A stretch of DNA of 16,641 nt, from contig CAZKYN010000045.1 in NCBI GenBank assembly GCA_964556675.1, forward strand, positions 1 to 16,641, written 5' to 3'. The notes under the pieces were generated by a model. That model did no database searches. It was not told where the DNA came from and was given only the letters and a program-made list of their open reading frames with translations. This DNA comes from JBDKTK01 sp964556675. GTDB lineage: Bacteria > Desulfobacterota > Syntrophia > Syntrophales > UBA4778. The position numbers and the translations under genes were made by a program. Below are positions 1 through 6,538 of the stretch, piece by piece; within the stretch, counting starts at the first letter, position 1; every line of letters begins with the position of its first letter.

Positions 1-845
1 GCCGATATGTGCACTGAGTGCATGCCGACCATGTCGACACACAAGACCCTGGCCTCGCGCGCCATCTCCATCCCGTCTGCCCTGGCCTTCTTGGCGCCGC
101 GCAGCATCATGTCTTCGGCGTTGGGATCGACAAAGGTGTCAAGCATCTGCTTGTTGCCGCCGTAACCGCCCGCGCAGATCACGACCGCATTGCCCAGGAA
201 ATCCTTCAGCCCGGAGGCATCCTGGGCGCGGACACCGGCCACGGCGCCCCTGTCGTTCATGATCAGTTGTTTCGCCTTTGTCTGGTAAAAGATTTTGCCG
301 CCTTTTTTGCCAAAGGCGGTGCGGAGCGCCTCGAGGCCCTTCGGCATGCCCTTGTAGGCGGACGGTTTGAATATGACGCTCTTCACCCGGTAACCGGCGA
401 CCGTGACCGGCTCGGTCATGTCCGCGCCCTGTTTTTTCAGCCATTCGACCCCGTCAAATGACTGTTCGGCCAATACCCGGGAAAGGACGGGATTGCCCTT
501 TCCGGAGCTTTTTTTCATGAAGTCCTCGAAATATTCATTTTTCTTTTCCTTGGTGTTCTCAGCCGGTATGGCGATGAGCCCGCCGGCAAGTTTCGAGTTC
601 CCGCCCGGCTCCGCCGCTTTCTCCAGGACGGCCACCCGGGCCCCCTCATTGGCTGCCTCTACAGCGGAACACATCCCGCTCAGACCGGTCCCGATCACCA
701 CGACGTCGAATTTTTCGCTCCGCTTAGACTTAGGCAGCAGGGCGGCATCGGCAATATCGAAATTGCCTATTGTCAGCAAGCCGGCGCCAAGGCCCAGTCC
801 GCGTATAAACTGTCTCCTGTTCACAGAACCGAACTCTTTTTCCAT
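1..845 (-). CDS. Tat-exported FAD-dependent oxidoreductase, fumarate reductase/flavocytochrome c flavoprotein type (C-terminus beyond left edge)
   Basis: About 281 residues are visible and the frame stays open to the left edge, so the C-terminal part is missing. The ATG at 845 is preceded by AGGAGG with a 5-base gap. Residues 9-15 read NRRQFIR, a twin-arginine motif, followed by a Gly/Leu-rich hydrophobic stretch (16-29), so export by the Tat pathway is likely. A Rossmann FAD site follows: FDVVVIGTGLSG with GxGxxG at 52-57, the acidic residue E75 ending beta-2, then GGNSKLAGG at about 81-89, typical of the FAD_binding_2 family (fumarate reductase, urocanate reductase, ketosteroid dehydrogenase). 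A second signature, VVICAGGYGGN, lies near residue 235. Family members reduce or oxidise C=C bonds with a bound flavin, often as periplasmic terminal reductases. The substrate cannot be told because the active-site region is mostly outside the window. No heme-binding CxxCH is present in the visible part. Confidence 0.88.
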   Translation of the reverse strand, partial: MEKEFGSVNRRQFIRGLGLGAGLLTIGNFDIADAALLPKSKRSEKFDVVVIGTGLSGMCSAVEAANEGARVAVLEKAAEPGGNSKLAGGLIAIPAENTKEKKNEYFEDFMKKSSGKGNPVLSRVLAEQSFDGVEWLKKQGADMTEPVTVAGYRVKSVIFKPSAYKGMPKGLEALRTAFGKKGGKIFYQTKAKQLIMNDRGAVAGVRAQDASGLKDFLGNAVVICAGGYGGNKQMLDTFVDPNAEDMMLRGAKKARADGMEMAREARVLCVDMVGMHSVHIS

Positions 846-1215
846 TTCTGCCTCCTTTATCGATTATTTCCGGTTATTGCCCGGCCCTCAGGGCCGCGGG
901 CCCAAATAAATCCAAGAAGTCGATAGCCTGAAATTTTCGCCTGAAAAATTTACTGGACAGCCCCGGCAACCAGGGTGCGCGGCCGGCACGATTATAAGGA
1001 CAAGATATAACTTCAGCCCGTTCCGATGCACGGCCGGAGCATCCATTCAAGAAAATTACCGGGATCCGTCCTTGACTATGCCTTTTATAAATAGCATATC
1101 TCAGGGTCGGATGTCACCTTTGCGGCGGCATCCCGTGGTCGATATTTGCTTTGCATTAGCTTCCGATTAATTGAAGAATAGACCTGCTGAATCAACCTGC
1201 GGAGGACCTGAAATC
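846..1215. other. 370-bp divergent intergenic region between the flavoprotein and DUF885 genes
   Basis: This region separates two divergent genes and must hold both promoters. AAATTTT (931-937) and AAAATTT (945-951) form an AT-rich inverted repeat with a 7-base gap. A TATAAT hexamer lies on the minus strand at 996-991, but I see no matching -35 for it. TTGACT at 1072-1077 is a possible -35 for the rightward gene. No convincing small gene is present: short ORFs here lack a Shine-Dalgarno site. Confidence 0.5.
1072..1100 (+). promoter_or_regulatory. Candidate sigma70 promoter for the DUF885 gene
   Basis: TTGACT (1072-1077) matches the -35 consensus at 5 of 6 bases. After a 17-base spacer comes CATATC (1095-1100), a weak -10. 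The spacer itself is AT-rich (TTTTATAAATA). It would give a leader of roughly 110 bases before the ATG at 1216. This is consensus matching by eye only. Confidence 0.3.
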
Positions 1216-2940
1216 ATGACTTCTTTCGAGCAGACCTGCGCGGCGATCGAGGCCGGCGCAAAACCCGACGGCGAGCGGCTCCACGACCTTTTCAGGGCCG
1301 AATGGGATTACACCACGAGGGAGTACCCGGAAGAGGCCACCCTGGCCGGTTACCCCGGGCAGAACGGCCGCTGGACGGACCTTTCCACGGAGGCGGTGGA
1401 TCGGCGCAAGCGCGAGCTGAAGGCGCCCCTCAAGGCCCTGCTTTCGATAAATCGGGAAAAGCTGACGGAGGAGGACCGGCTCAGCTATGACCTTTTCCGG
1501 TACAACTACGAAATGGCTATAGAGGGCTCTCAATTCCCGTCCGAATACCTGAGGATCTCCCAGATGGACGGCGCGCATCAGACCCTGTCCATCATTCTCG
1601 ACGCCATGCCGAAATTCACGCTGCACGATTTTGAAGATATAATCAGCAGACTCAAAGCTTTCGGGACGTCCGTGGACCAGACGATGGCTCTGCTGGACAA
1701 GGGCCTGGCTGAGGGTGTCACGACCCCCAAAGTCACCCTGGGATACGTGCTCCAGCAGCTCGACAGCCTGATCGCACCCGGTCCTGAAGACAACCCGGTC
1801 CTCGAGCCGCTCAGGGATTTCCCCTCCACCCTGCCCCGGCAGGAACTGGAGCAATTGCGCTCTGCCGCCCGGGACGCTTTTCGAAAAGAGACGCTGCCGG
1901 CGCTGCGGAGACTCCGGGAATATCTTTCCGGACGCTACATCCCGGATTCCCGTGAAACGATTGCGATCCGCGACCTTCCGCAGGGTCCGCAATGGTATGA
2001 TTACTGCGTGCGGTACATGACGACTACCCGGCTTTCGCCGCGGGAAATCCATGAGACCGGACTTTCCGAGGTCAGGCGGATCAAGGCCGAAATGGAAAAT
2101 TGCCGGCGGGAATCCGGCTTCCAGGGGTCCTGCGAAGAGTTCTTCCATTTCCTCCGGACCGATCCCCGTTTCTATTTTGATAACGAGGAACAGCTTGTTT
2201 CAGGTTACCGGGACGTCTGCAAGAAAGCCGACCCGGAGCTGATCAGGATTTTTGGGAAATTGCCCCGCCAGCCGTACGGAGTAAAGCCGATCCCCGAATA
2301 CCTGGCCAAATACCAGCCTGCGGCCTTCTACCAGCGCGGCTCAAACAAAGCAGGTCGCCCCGGCTACTTCCTCGTGAACACGACCGAGATCGGGTCCCGC
2401 CCGAAATGGGAGATGGAAACCCTCGCCCTGCATGAAGCAGTGCCGGGCCACCATCTGCAGATCGCGCTGTCGGATGAGATAGAGAACGCGCCCGAGTTCC
2501 GCAAACATGTGTTCTACGGGGCATACATCGAGGGGTGGGCCCTTTACGCCGAAAGCCTTGGATACGAGATGGGCTTTTTCCGGGATGTCTACTCCCGGTT
2601 CGGGCAGTTGACAAACGAAATCTGGCGCGCTGTGCGCCTCGTTGTCGATACGGGCATCCACGCTATGGGCTGGAGCCGCCAAAAGGCAATCGACTATTTT
2701 TATGAGAATGCGGCGACAAGCGAGCATAACGCAGTCGTGGAAATCGACCGGTACATCGTCATGCCGGCCCAGGCGCTCACCTACAAACTGGGCCAGCTCA
2801 GGATACGCGGGCTGCGGGAAAGCGCTGAAAAAAACATGGGCGCCCGGTTCAACCTGCGCGCATTCCATGACGAGGTGCTCCGCCACGGCGCCATACCGCT
2901 CGATATGCTCGAAACCCTCATAACGAATTGGGCGGTTTAG
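1216..2940 (+). CDS. DUF885 family protein, putative zinc metallopeptidase
   Basis: 574 residues, the usual size for DUF885. I chose the ATG at 1216 because GGAGG at 1201-1205 sits 10 bases upstream; an in-frame TTG at 1171 has no ribosome site. The C-terminal half carries the family signature ALHEAVPGHHLQ: H406, E407, H412 and H413 form an HExxxxHH pattern reminiscent of zinc peptidases. About 30 residues later EGWALYAESLG (E439, E446) could supply the third metal ligand. The N-terminal half is helical and polar, with no signal peptide and no membrane segment, so a cytoplasmic protein is likely, unlike many exported DUF885 members. DUF885 has no firmly assigned substrate that I know of; peptidase activity is inferred from the motifs. 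The 3' end overlaps the convergent DUF2917 gene by 4 bases. It appears to be transcribed alone. Confidence 0.9.
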   Translation: MTSFEQTCAAIEAGAKPDGERLHDLFRAEWDYTTREYPEEATLAGYPGQNGRWTDLSTEAVDRRKRELKAPLKALLSINREKLTEEDRLSYDLFRYNYEMAIEGSQFPSEYLRISQMDGAHQTLSIILDAMPKFTLHDFEDIISRLKAFGTSVDQTMALLDKGLAEGVTTPKVTLGYVLQQLDSLIAPGPEDNPVLEPLRDFPSTLPRQELEQLRSAARDAFRKETLPALRRLREYLSGRYIPDSRETIAIRDLPQGPQWYDYCVRYMTTTRLSPREIHETGLSEVRRIKAEMENCRRESGFQGSCEEFFHFLRTDPRFYFDNEEQLVSGYRDVCKKADPELIRIFGKLPRQPYGVKPIPEYLAKYQPAAFYQRGSNKAGRPGYFLVNTTEIGSRPKWEMETLALHEAVPGHHLQIALSDEIENAPEFRKHVFYGAYIEGWALYAESLGYEMGFFRDVYSRFGQLTNEIWRAVRLVVDTGIHAMGWSRQKAIDYFYENAATSEHNAVVEIDRYIVMPAQALTYKLGQLRIRGLRESAEKNMGARFNLRAFHDEVLRHGAIPLDMLETLITNWAV

Positions 2941-3182
2941 ATCCTCCGCGCGGTCCTGCCGATCTCAAAGACGGAATCTTCCAGGGCGCTTATTAGTATC
3001 AGCCTCCCGCCGGGGACGGAGAGTTGTTCCCCCGCCCTGATGAGATGGTCGGCGGAATCGCCCGCGCGGGTCAGCCACAGCACGCCTGTCCGACAGGAGA
3101 TCATCATACCCCGGCTGTCCTTTTTTATGCTGAACAGTTCCCGCCCCCTGAGTGTCACAACTTTTTCCGATATCGGGATCAT
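2937..3182 (-). CDS. DUF2917 domain protein
   Basis: 81 residues if started at the ATG at 3182, which has AGGAGGAGG directly upstream (3194-3186). A TTG eight codons earlier would extend the protein but would place that ribosome site inside the gene. The sequence GVLWLTRAGDSADHLIRAGE followed by a hydrophobic beta-rich tail (LILISALEDSVFEI) is the characteristic DUF2917 pattern: short, all-beta, cupin-like in appearance. No signal peptide or membrane segment is present. Its function is unknown. It is divergent from the MocR regulator gene, with a 176-bp gap containing a direct repeat, so regulation by that protein is the natural hypothesis. Its 3' end overlaps that of the DUF885 gene by 4 bases on the opposite strand. 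Confidence 0.82.
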   Translation of the reverse strand: MIPISEKVVTLRGRELFSIKKDSRGMMISCRTGVLWLTRAGDSADHLIRAGEQLSVPGGRLILISALEDSVFEIGRTARRI

Positions 3183-3257
3183 CTTCCTCCTCCTCTTCCA
3201 ATCCAATTATCAAAAAACCGGAAAAGGAACAGATTCAGAAATTCATAATTAATTGGC

Positions 3258-3289
3258 GAACAGTTATGACTTTCCTGAACTGTTATGGT
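3258..3289. promoter_or_regulatory. Direct-repeat candidate operator in the DUF2917/MocR intergenic gap
   Basis: GAACAGTTATGAC (3258-3270) is repeated as GAACTGTTATGGT (3277-3289). The copies are identical at 10 of 13 bases, or 10 of the first 11, and start 19 bp apart, close to two helical turns, so both would lie on one face of the DNA. MocR-type regulators such as GabR and PdxR are known to bind direct repeats in the gap between themselves and a divergent target. The position, between two divergent genes one of which encodes a MocR protein, fits. The repeat is seen; the binding is inferred. Confidence 0.5.
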
Positions 3290-3358
3290 ATGAAATCGAG
3301 GCAGCTGTGCATGTCCTTTTTTGAATGCAGGCGCTATATCCCGACCTGGAGTTTCATT

Positions 3359-4798
3359 ATGAGAGACAGGGAAGATGTGCTGTATGAAAAAATAGCCGCC
3401 CGGGTGAGCCACCTCATCGGCAGCGGCACCTACAGAGCGGGCGACAGGATCCCGTCGATCCGCGACATCAGCCGCTCCATGAAGGTGAGCGTTTCGACGG
3501 CGCTTGAGGCGTACAGGCTGCTGGAAATCAGGGGCCTCGTCGAGGCGCGTCCCCAGTCGGGCTATTATGTCGCGCCTCCCGCGCTAAGGCCGGCTTCCGA
3601 ACCTTCCGTGCTGAAAAAAGAGCTTAAGCCGGCGCAGGCGGGACCGGATGAGATAGCCCGCCGCATTATCAGCGATTCGGCAGATCGGACCCTGTTTAAT
3701 ATGGGCCTGGCCACCCCCAATATCGACCTGCTCCCCGTGAAAAAGCTCAACCGCATGCTTGCCGGGGCCGTGAGGGCCAGGGGCGCTCTGAGCGCCTCTT
3801 ATATATTCTCCAGCGGCTACGAGCCGCTCCGAAAGCAGATCGCCCGGCGCGCCATCCAGGCCGGTTATGCAATCACTCCCGATGAGATCGTAATAACGAC
3901 CGGCTGCCAGGAAGCATTGGCGATAACGCTCAGGACCGTCTGCAGGCCGGGCGACACCGTCGCCATCGAATCCCCCTTCTTCTTCAACCACCTCCAGGCA
4001 ATGGCGGCAATGGGTCTGAAGATAGTGGAGATCCCGGCGAGCCCCAAAGAAGGGCTCAGCCTGGAGGCGCTGGGATACGCCCTGGAGCAGACGAAAATCA
4101 AGGCGTGCCTCGTCAGCGCCAATTACAGCAACCCCACCGGGAGCTGCATGCCCGACCATCGGAAGAAGGCGCTCGTTCAAATGCTGACCGACAGGGGGAT
4201 ACCGCTCATTGAAGACGACATTTACGGCGACCTGTCTTTTTCCGACTCGCGCCCCTGCGCGGCCAAATCTTTTGACAGGGCCGATATGGTCGTCCTTTGC
4301 TCATCTTTTTCCAAGACGCTGGCGTCCGGATATCGCGTGGGATGGGTCGCTTCCGGCCGTTTCCGGGAGGAGATCGAGAGGCAGAGGATCATCAACACCA
4401 TTGCCCCGGCCTCGCCGCCCCAGCTCGCCATCGCCGAGTTCCTGGAAATGGGGGGATACGACAGGCACTTGCGCCGGATAAGGCGCATCTACGAGATGCA
4501 GCTGGGCAGAATGATCGAGTCAGTGAGAAAGCACTTCCCCGAAGGGACCAAGACGACGCGCCCCGAAGGGAGTTTCATTTTCTGGGTCGAATTCCCGGGA
4601 GAGGTCGACTCACTGGAACTGTACAACCTTTGCCTGGGAAAAAACATCCTCATAGCTCCGGGGCCGATTTTCTCGAACTCCGGCAAATACCGGAATTTCA
4701 TCAGGCTCAATTCGTCCCACTGGTCGCCTGCTGTCGAGCATGCTCTGGAGACTATCGGCCGACTCGCCACTGAAAGCGCTGCGGGAGCCCGGGAATAA
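3359..4798 (+). CDS. MocR-type (GntR family) transcriptional regulator with aminotransferase-like domain
   Basis: 479 residues from the ATG at 3359 (TGGAG at 3347-3351, 7-base gap). The open frame continues 69 codons upstream, but that part is low-complexity and overlaps the divergent gene's start. Residues about 5-72 are a GntR winged helix (GTYRAGDRIPSIRDISRSMK, then SVSTALEAYRLLEIRGLVEA). From about 95 on there is a type I aminotransferase fold with the PLP-site residues in place: NYSNPTG (N255-G261), EDDIYGDL (D287, Y289), and SSFSKTLASGYRVGW with the Schiff-base lysine K319. MocR proteins use PLP or a PLP adduct as the sensed ligand and typically regulate a divergent neighbour, often in vitamin B6, GABA or amino-acid metabolism. 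The neighbour here is DUF2917, so the regulated pathway is not evident. Catalytic aminotransferase activity in addition to regulation cannot be excluded. Confidence 0.92.
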   Translation: MRDREDVLYEKIAARVSHLIGSGTYRAGDRIPSIRDISRSMKVSVSTALEAYRLLEIRGLVEARPQSGYYVAPPALRPASEPSVLKKELKPAQAGPDEIARRIISDSADRTLFNMGLATPNIDLLPVKKLNRMLAGAVRARGALSASYIFSSGYEPLRKQIARRAIQAGYAITPDEIVITTGCQEALAITLRTVCRPGDTVAIESPFFFNHLQAMAAMGLKIVEIPASPKEGLSLEALGYALEQTKIKACLVSANYSNPTGSCMPDHRKKALVQMLTDRGIPLIEDDIYGDLSFSDSRPCAAKSFDRADMVVLCSSFSKTLASGYRVGWVASGRFREEIERQRIINTIAPASPPQLAIAEFLEMGGYDRHLRRIRRIYEMQLGRMIESVRKHFPEGTKTTRPEGSFIFWVEFPGEVDSLELYNLCLGKNILIAPGPIFSNSGKYRNFIRLNSSHWSPAVEHALETIGRLATESAAGARE

Positions 4799-4965
4799 AA
4801 TGAACACGAGAGCGTCGAGAGCCAGGCCGTTTACCGCTTTCCGGCCGCAAATCTAATCCTTCCCGTCCGGATAAATAATAGCGAAGCCGATTGATTTTTC
4901 TCCTGCCCGGCCAAATCATTGGTATTTGCTGATTCAATTCCGAATCGTTCCGGGGGGAACAGTCT

Positions 4966-5973
4966 ATGAAAATAAAAGCCTTGATCGTGTTCTTAGCAAT
5001 CATACCGCTGCAGGCCGAAGCGCAGCCGGCCGGGCCGCCGCCCGTCGGCGCTCCCGTTGTCCGCGAGGGCGACTACGCAATCAATCTGGTCAAGGCCCTG
5101 GGTTTGCCTCCGGCGAACAATGAAATCGAAGCGGAGACCCGCCTTGGCCAGGCAGGCATAACTCCCCGCAACGGCTGGATTGCAGATTATCCCGTTACTC
5201 CGGATATTGTGAGCGAGATCCGGCAGTCATTGGCGGCAGCCGCGGACGGCGGCAGGCTATCCCTGAACAGGGAAACAGCCCTGGCGCGGGTCCGGGAATT
5301 GAATGCATCTCTGGGTCTACCGCTTGCGCCTTACGACGGAACTCCCTTCCAGGCGCCCCAGGCCGAAAATTACCCCAGTCCCGCGGTGATCAATAATTAT
5401 TACAACAATTACGGCCCGCCGGTCGTCACCTATTACACCCCTCCCCCGGACTATTATTACCTCTACGGCTGGGTGCCATCTCCCTTCATCTATGCCGGTT
5501 TCTGGTTCCCGGGTTTTTTCGTCCTGCACGATTTCCACCGGTCATTTTTTGTGCACAACCGGGTCGTATTTGTCTCGAATCACTTTAATGACATCAGGAC
5601 GCACAGGGTTTTCCGGGTCGATCCGATGGCGCGGTTCAACGGCAGGACATTCCGGGGCATTGGCGCGCCGCGGGGACATGCCTTCCTTTCCACCGGGGTG
5701 CCGAACGCCGAAAGGAGAGTCTTCCATGCACCCCACGAGCGTCCGGTCCAAGGCATGAGGACCGTCCCGCCGCACCCGGTCCCGCAGCACAGGGCGGCTA
5801 TTCCTCGTGCAGCGCCTGTCCCCCGGGCGGCTCCCGTGCATCCCTCGCCTGCGGGCATCCCTCATTCGAATATACCGCATGGAGGCGGTGAACCGTTTCA
5901 TGGCGGAGGTGGAATGCCCCACGGAGGCGCAGTCGGAATGCCCCACGGGGGCGCAGGGGGCATGCACAGGTAG
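4966..5973 (+). CDS. Secreted Tyr-rich and His/Gly-rich protein of unknown function
   Basis: 335 residues; ATG at 4966 with a GGGGGG ribosome site (4952-4957). A Sec signal peptide spans residues 1-19 with a likely cut after AEA. Residues 34-120 form a polar helical part (EGDYAINLVKALGLPPANNE; then GWIADYPVTPDIVSEI) that looks like a conserved module. Residues 142-185 are rich in Tyr, Asn, Pro and aromatic residues (NNYYNNYGPPVV, YYLYGWVPSPFIYAGFWFPG) with a hydrophobic core that might insert in or lie on a membrane. The tail (about 251-335) is Pro/Ala/His/Gly-rich, with many histidines and the repeat GMPHGGA, so metal binding is conceivable. I recognise no enzyme motif. It is probably periplasmic or surface-associated. 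It appears to be monocistronic, although the winged-helix gene follows 115 bp downstream on the same strand. Confidence 0.8.
   Translation: MKIKALIVFLAIIPLQAEAQPAGPPPVGAPVVREGDYAINLVKALGLPPANNEIEAETRLGQAGITPRNGWIADYPVTPDIVSEIRQSLAAAADGGRLSLNRETALARVRELNASLGLPLAPYDGTPFQAPQAENYPSPAVINNYYNNYGPPVVTYYTPPPDYYYLYGWVPSPFIYAGFWFPGFFVLHDFHRSFFVHNRVVFVSNHFNDIRTHRVFRVDPMARFNGRTFRGIGAPRGHAFLSTGVPNAERRVFHAPHERPVQGMRTVPPHPVPQHRAAIPRAAPVPRAAPVHPSPAGIPHSNIPHGGGEPFHGGGGMPHGGAVGMPHGGAGGMHR
5911..5958 (+). repeat. Two tandem 24-bp units encoding the GMPHGGAx repeat
   Basis: GGAATGCCCCACGGAGGCGC starts the unit at 5911-5934 and recurs at 5935-5958 with one change in those 20 bases (A to G); the last four bases of each unit differ more. 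A degenerate third start (GGCATGCAC) follows. The units encode eight residues each at the C-terminus of the secreted protein, so copy number could vary by slippage. Confidence 0.75.
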
Positions 5974-6074
5974 GCCCCTCCGCCCCGCCTTGACATTTTC
6001 CCCTTTTGATGCTCTTACCCTTCCGGGGATCGGCCGCATTCGGCCTGTAACTGCAACCTGCAAACCTGCGCACC

Positions 6075-6091
6075 AGGAGGACGAGGACATT
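6075..6091 (+). promoter_or_regulatory. Ribosome site and ATT start codon
   Basis: AGGAGG (6075-6080), then 8 bases, then ATT (6089-6091), in frame with the winged-helix-like protein. The strength and spacing of the site are what favour this rare start codon over the distant TTG. Confidence 0.5.
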
Positions 6092-6370
6092 ATCAGACCC
6101 GAAAAGAGCGCCCGCCGGGAAACATGTCTTCTGAGGAAGGCTATCCTGAAGCTGCTGGCCCAGCACCCGGATGGCCTGACCAGGGAGGAGATCTGCAGCA
6201 CGCTGCTCGGAACTTCGGGGTTCAAGGGTACCCGGCGCAACCTGGATTTCCAGGCCGGGGCCATCCTGCACGCCCTTGTCGACGAGGATATGATCTCCGC
6301 CTGTGAAAACTCCGGTTCAAGCGTGTTCAGAAGCATACGCCGGGCAGATTCAGCCGCCTCAAATAGATAG
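6089..6370 (+). CDS. Small winged-helix-like protein with probable ATT start
   Basis: 93 residues if translation begins at ATT 6089. The frame is open back into the preceding gene, but after that gene's stop it holds no in-frame ATG or GTG. The only other option is TTG at 5990, which has no ribosome site and would add a Pro-rich stretch without domain character. ATT 6089 has AGGAGG at 6075-6080, 8 bases upstream. The body reads as a helix-turn-helix with a wing: LLRKAILKLLAQHPDGLTREEICSTLLG, a basic turn (GFKGTRRNLDFQ), a helix (AGAILHALVDEDMIS), and a short beta wing (SSVFRSIRR). A DNA-binding role is inferred from this pattern, not from recognised family identity. The stop is TAG, followed two codons later by a second in-frame TAG-like region. 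It lies between a secreted-protein gene and a sensor kinase gene, with no evident partner. Confidence 0.6.
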   Translation: MIRPEKSARRETCLLRKAILKLLAQHPDGLTREEICSTLLGTSGFKGTRRNLDFQAGAILHALVDEDMISACENSGSSVFRSIRRADSAASNR

Positions 6371-6422
6371 CCAACGCCGGCTGCATTATGATAGTAAGGA
6401 AAATAATTTTTGCCCCGTGCGC

Positions 6423-6453
6423 AGAGCCGGTCTACTTTCCAGAAACCGGCTTT
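6423..6453 (+). other. Hairpin upstream of the hybrid kinase gene
   Basis: AGCCGGT (6425-6431) pairs perfectly with ACCGGCT (6445-6451) around a 13-base loop. The stem can be extended by a G-T wobble and an A-T pair. It lies 53 bases after the winged-helix stop and 85 bases before the kinase ATG. There is only a short T run after it, so it may be a weak terminator or a leader structure. Confidence 0.35.
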
Positions 6454-6538
6454 ATCCTGACCCAAAGAGCTTGGACGCCAATCCATATCTGTTTTGATGA
6501 TTGTTGCTGAAACTGAATCCGCGCGGCCCTGAGTTGAA

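Noticed and set aside
18..909. Rightward ORFs at 18-461 and 403-909
   Set aside because: They are antisense to the Tat flavoprotein, whose FAD motifs and Tat signal are clear in the leftward frame.
1192..2148. 318-codon leftward ORF antisense to DUF885
   Set aside because: It is a shadow frame of a well-supported gene, without a ribosome site or recognisable motif.
3152..3358. 69-codon N-terminal extension of the MocR protein
   Set aside because: It is a Ser-run low-complexity stretch that reads through the divergent gene's ribosome site and the candidate operator; ATG 3359 has its own ribosome site and fits family length.
5990..6018. Promoter starting with TTGACA after the secreted-protein gene
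   Set aside because: The -35 is perfect but no acceptable -10 lies 16-18 bases downstream.
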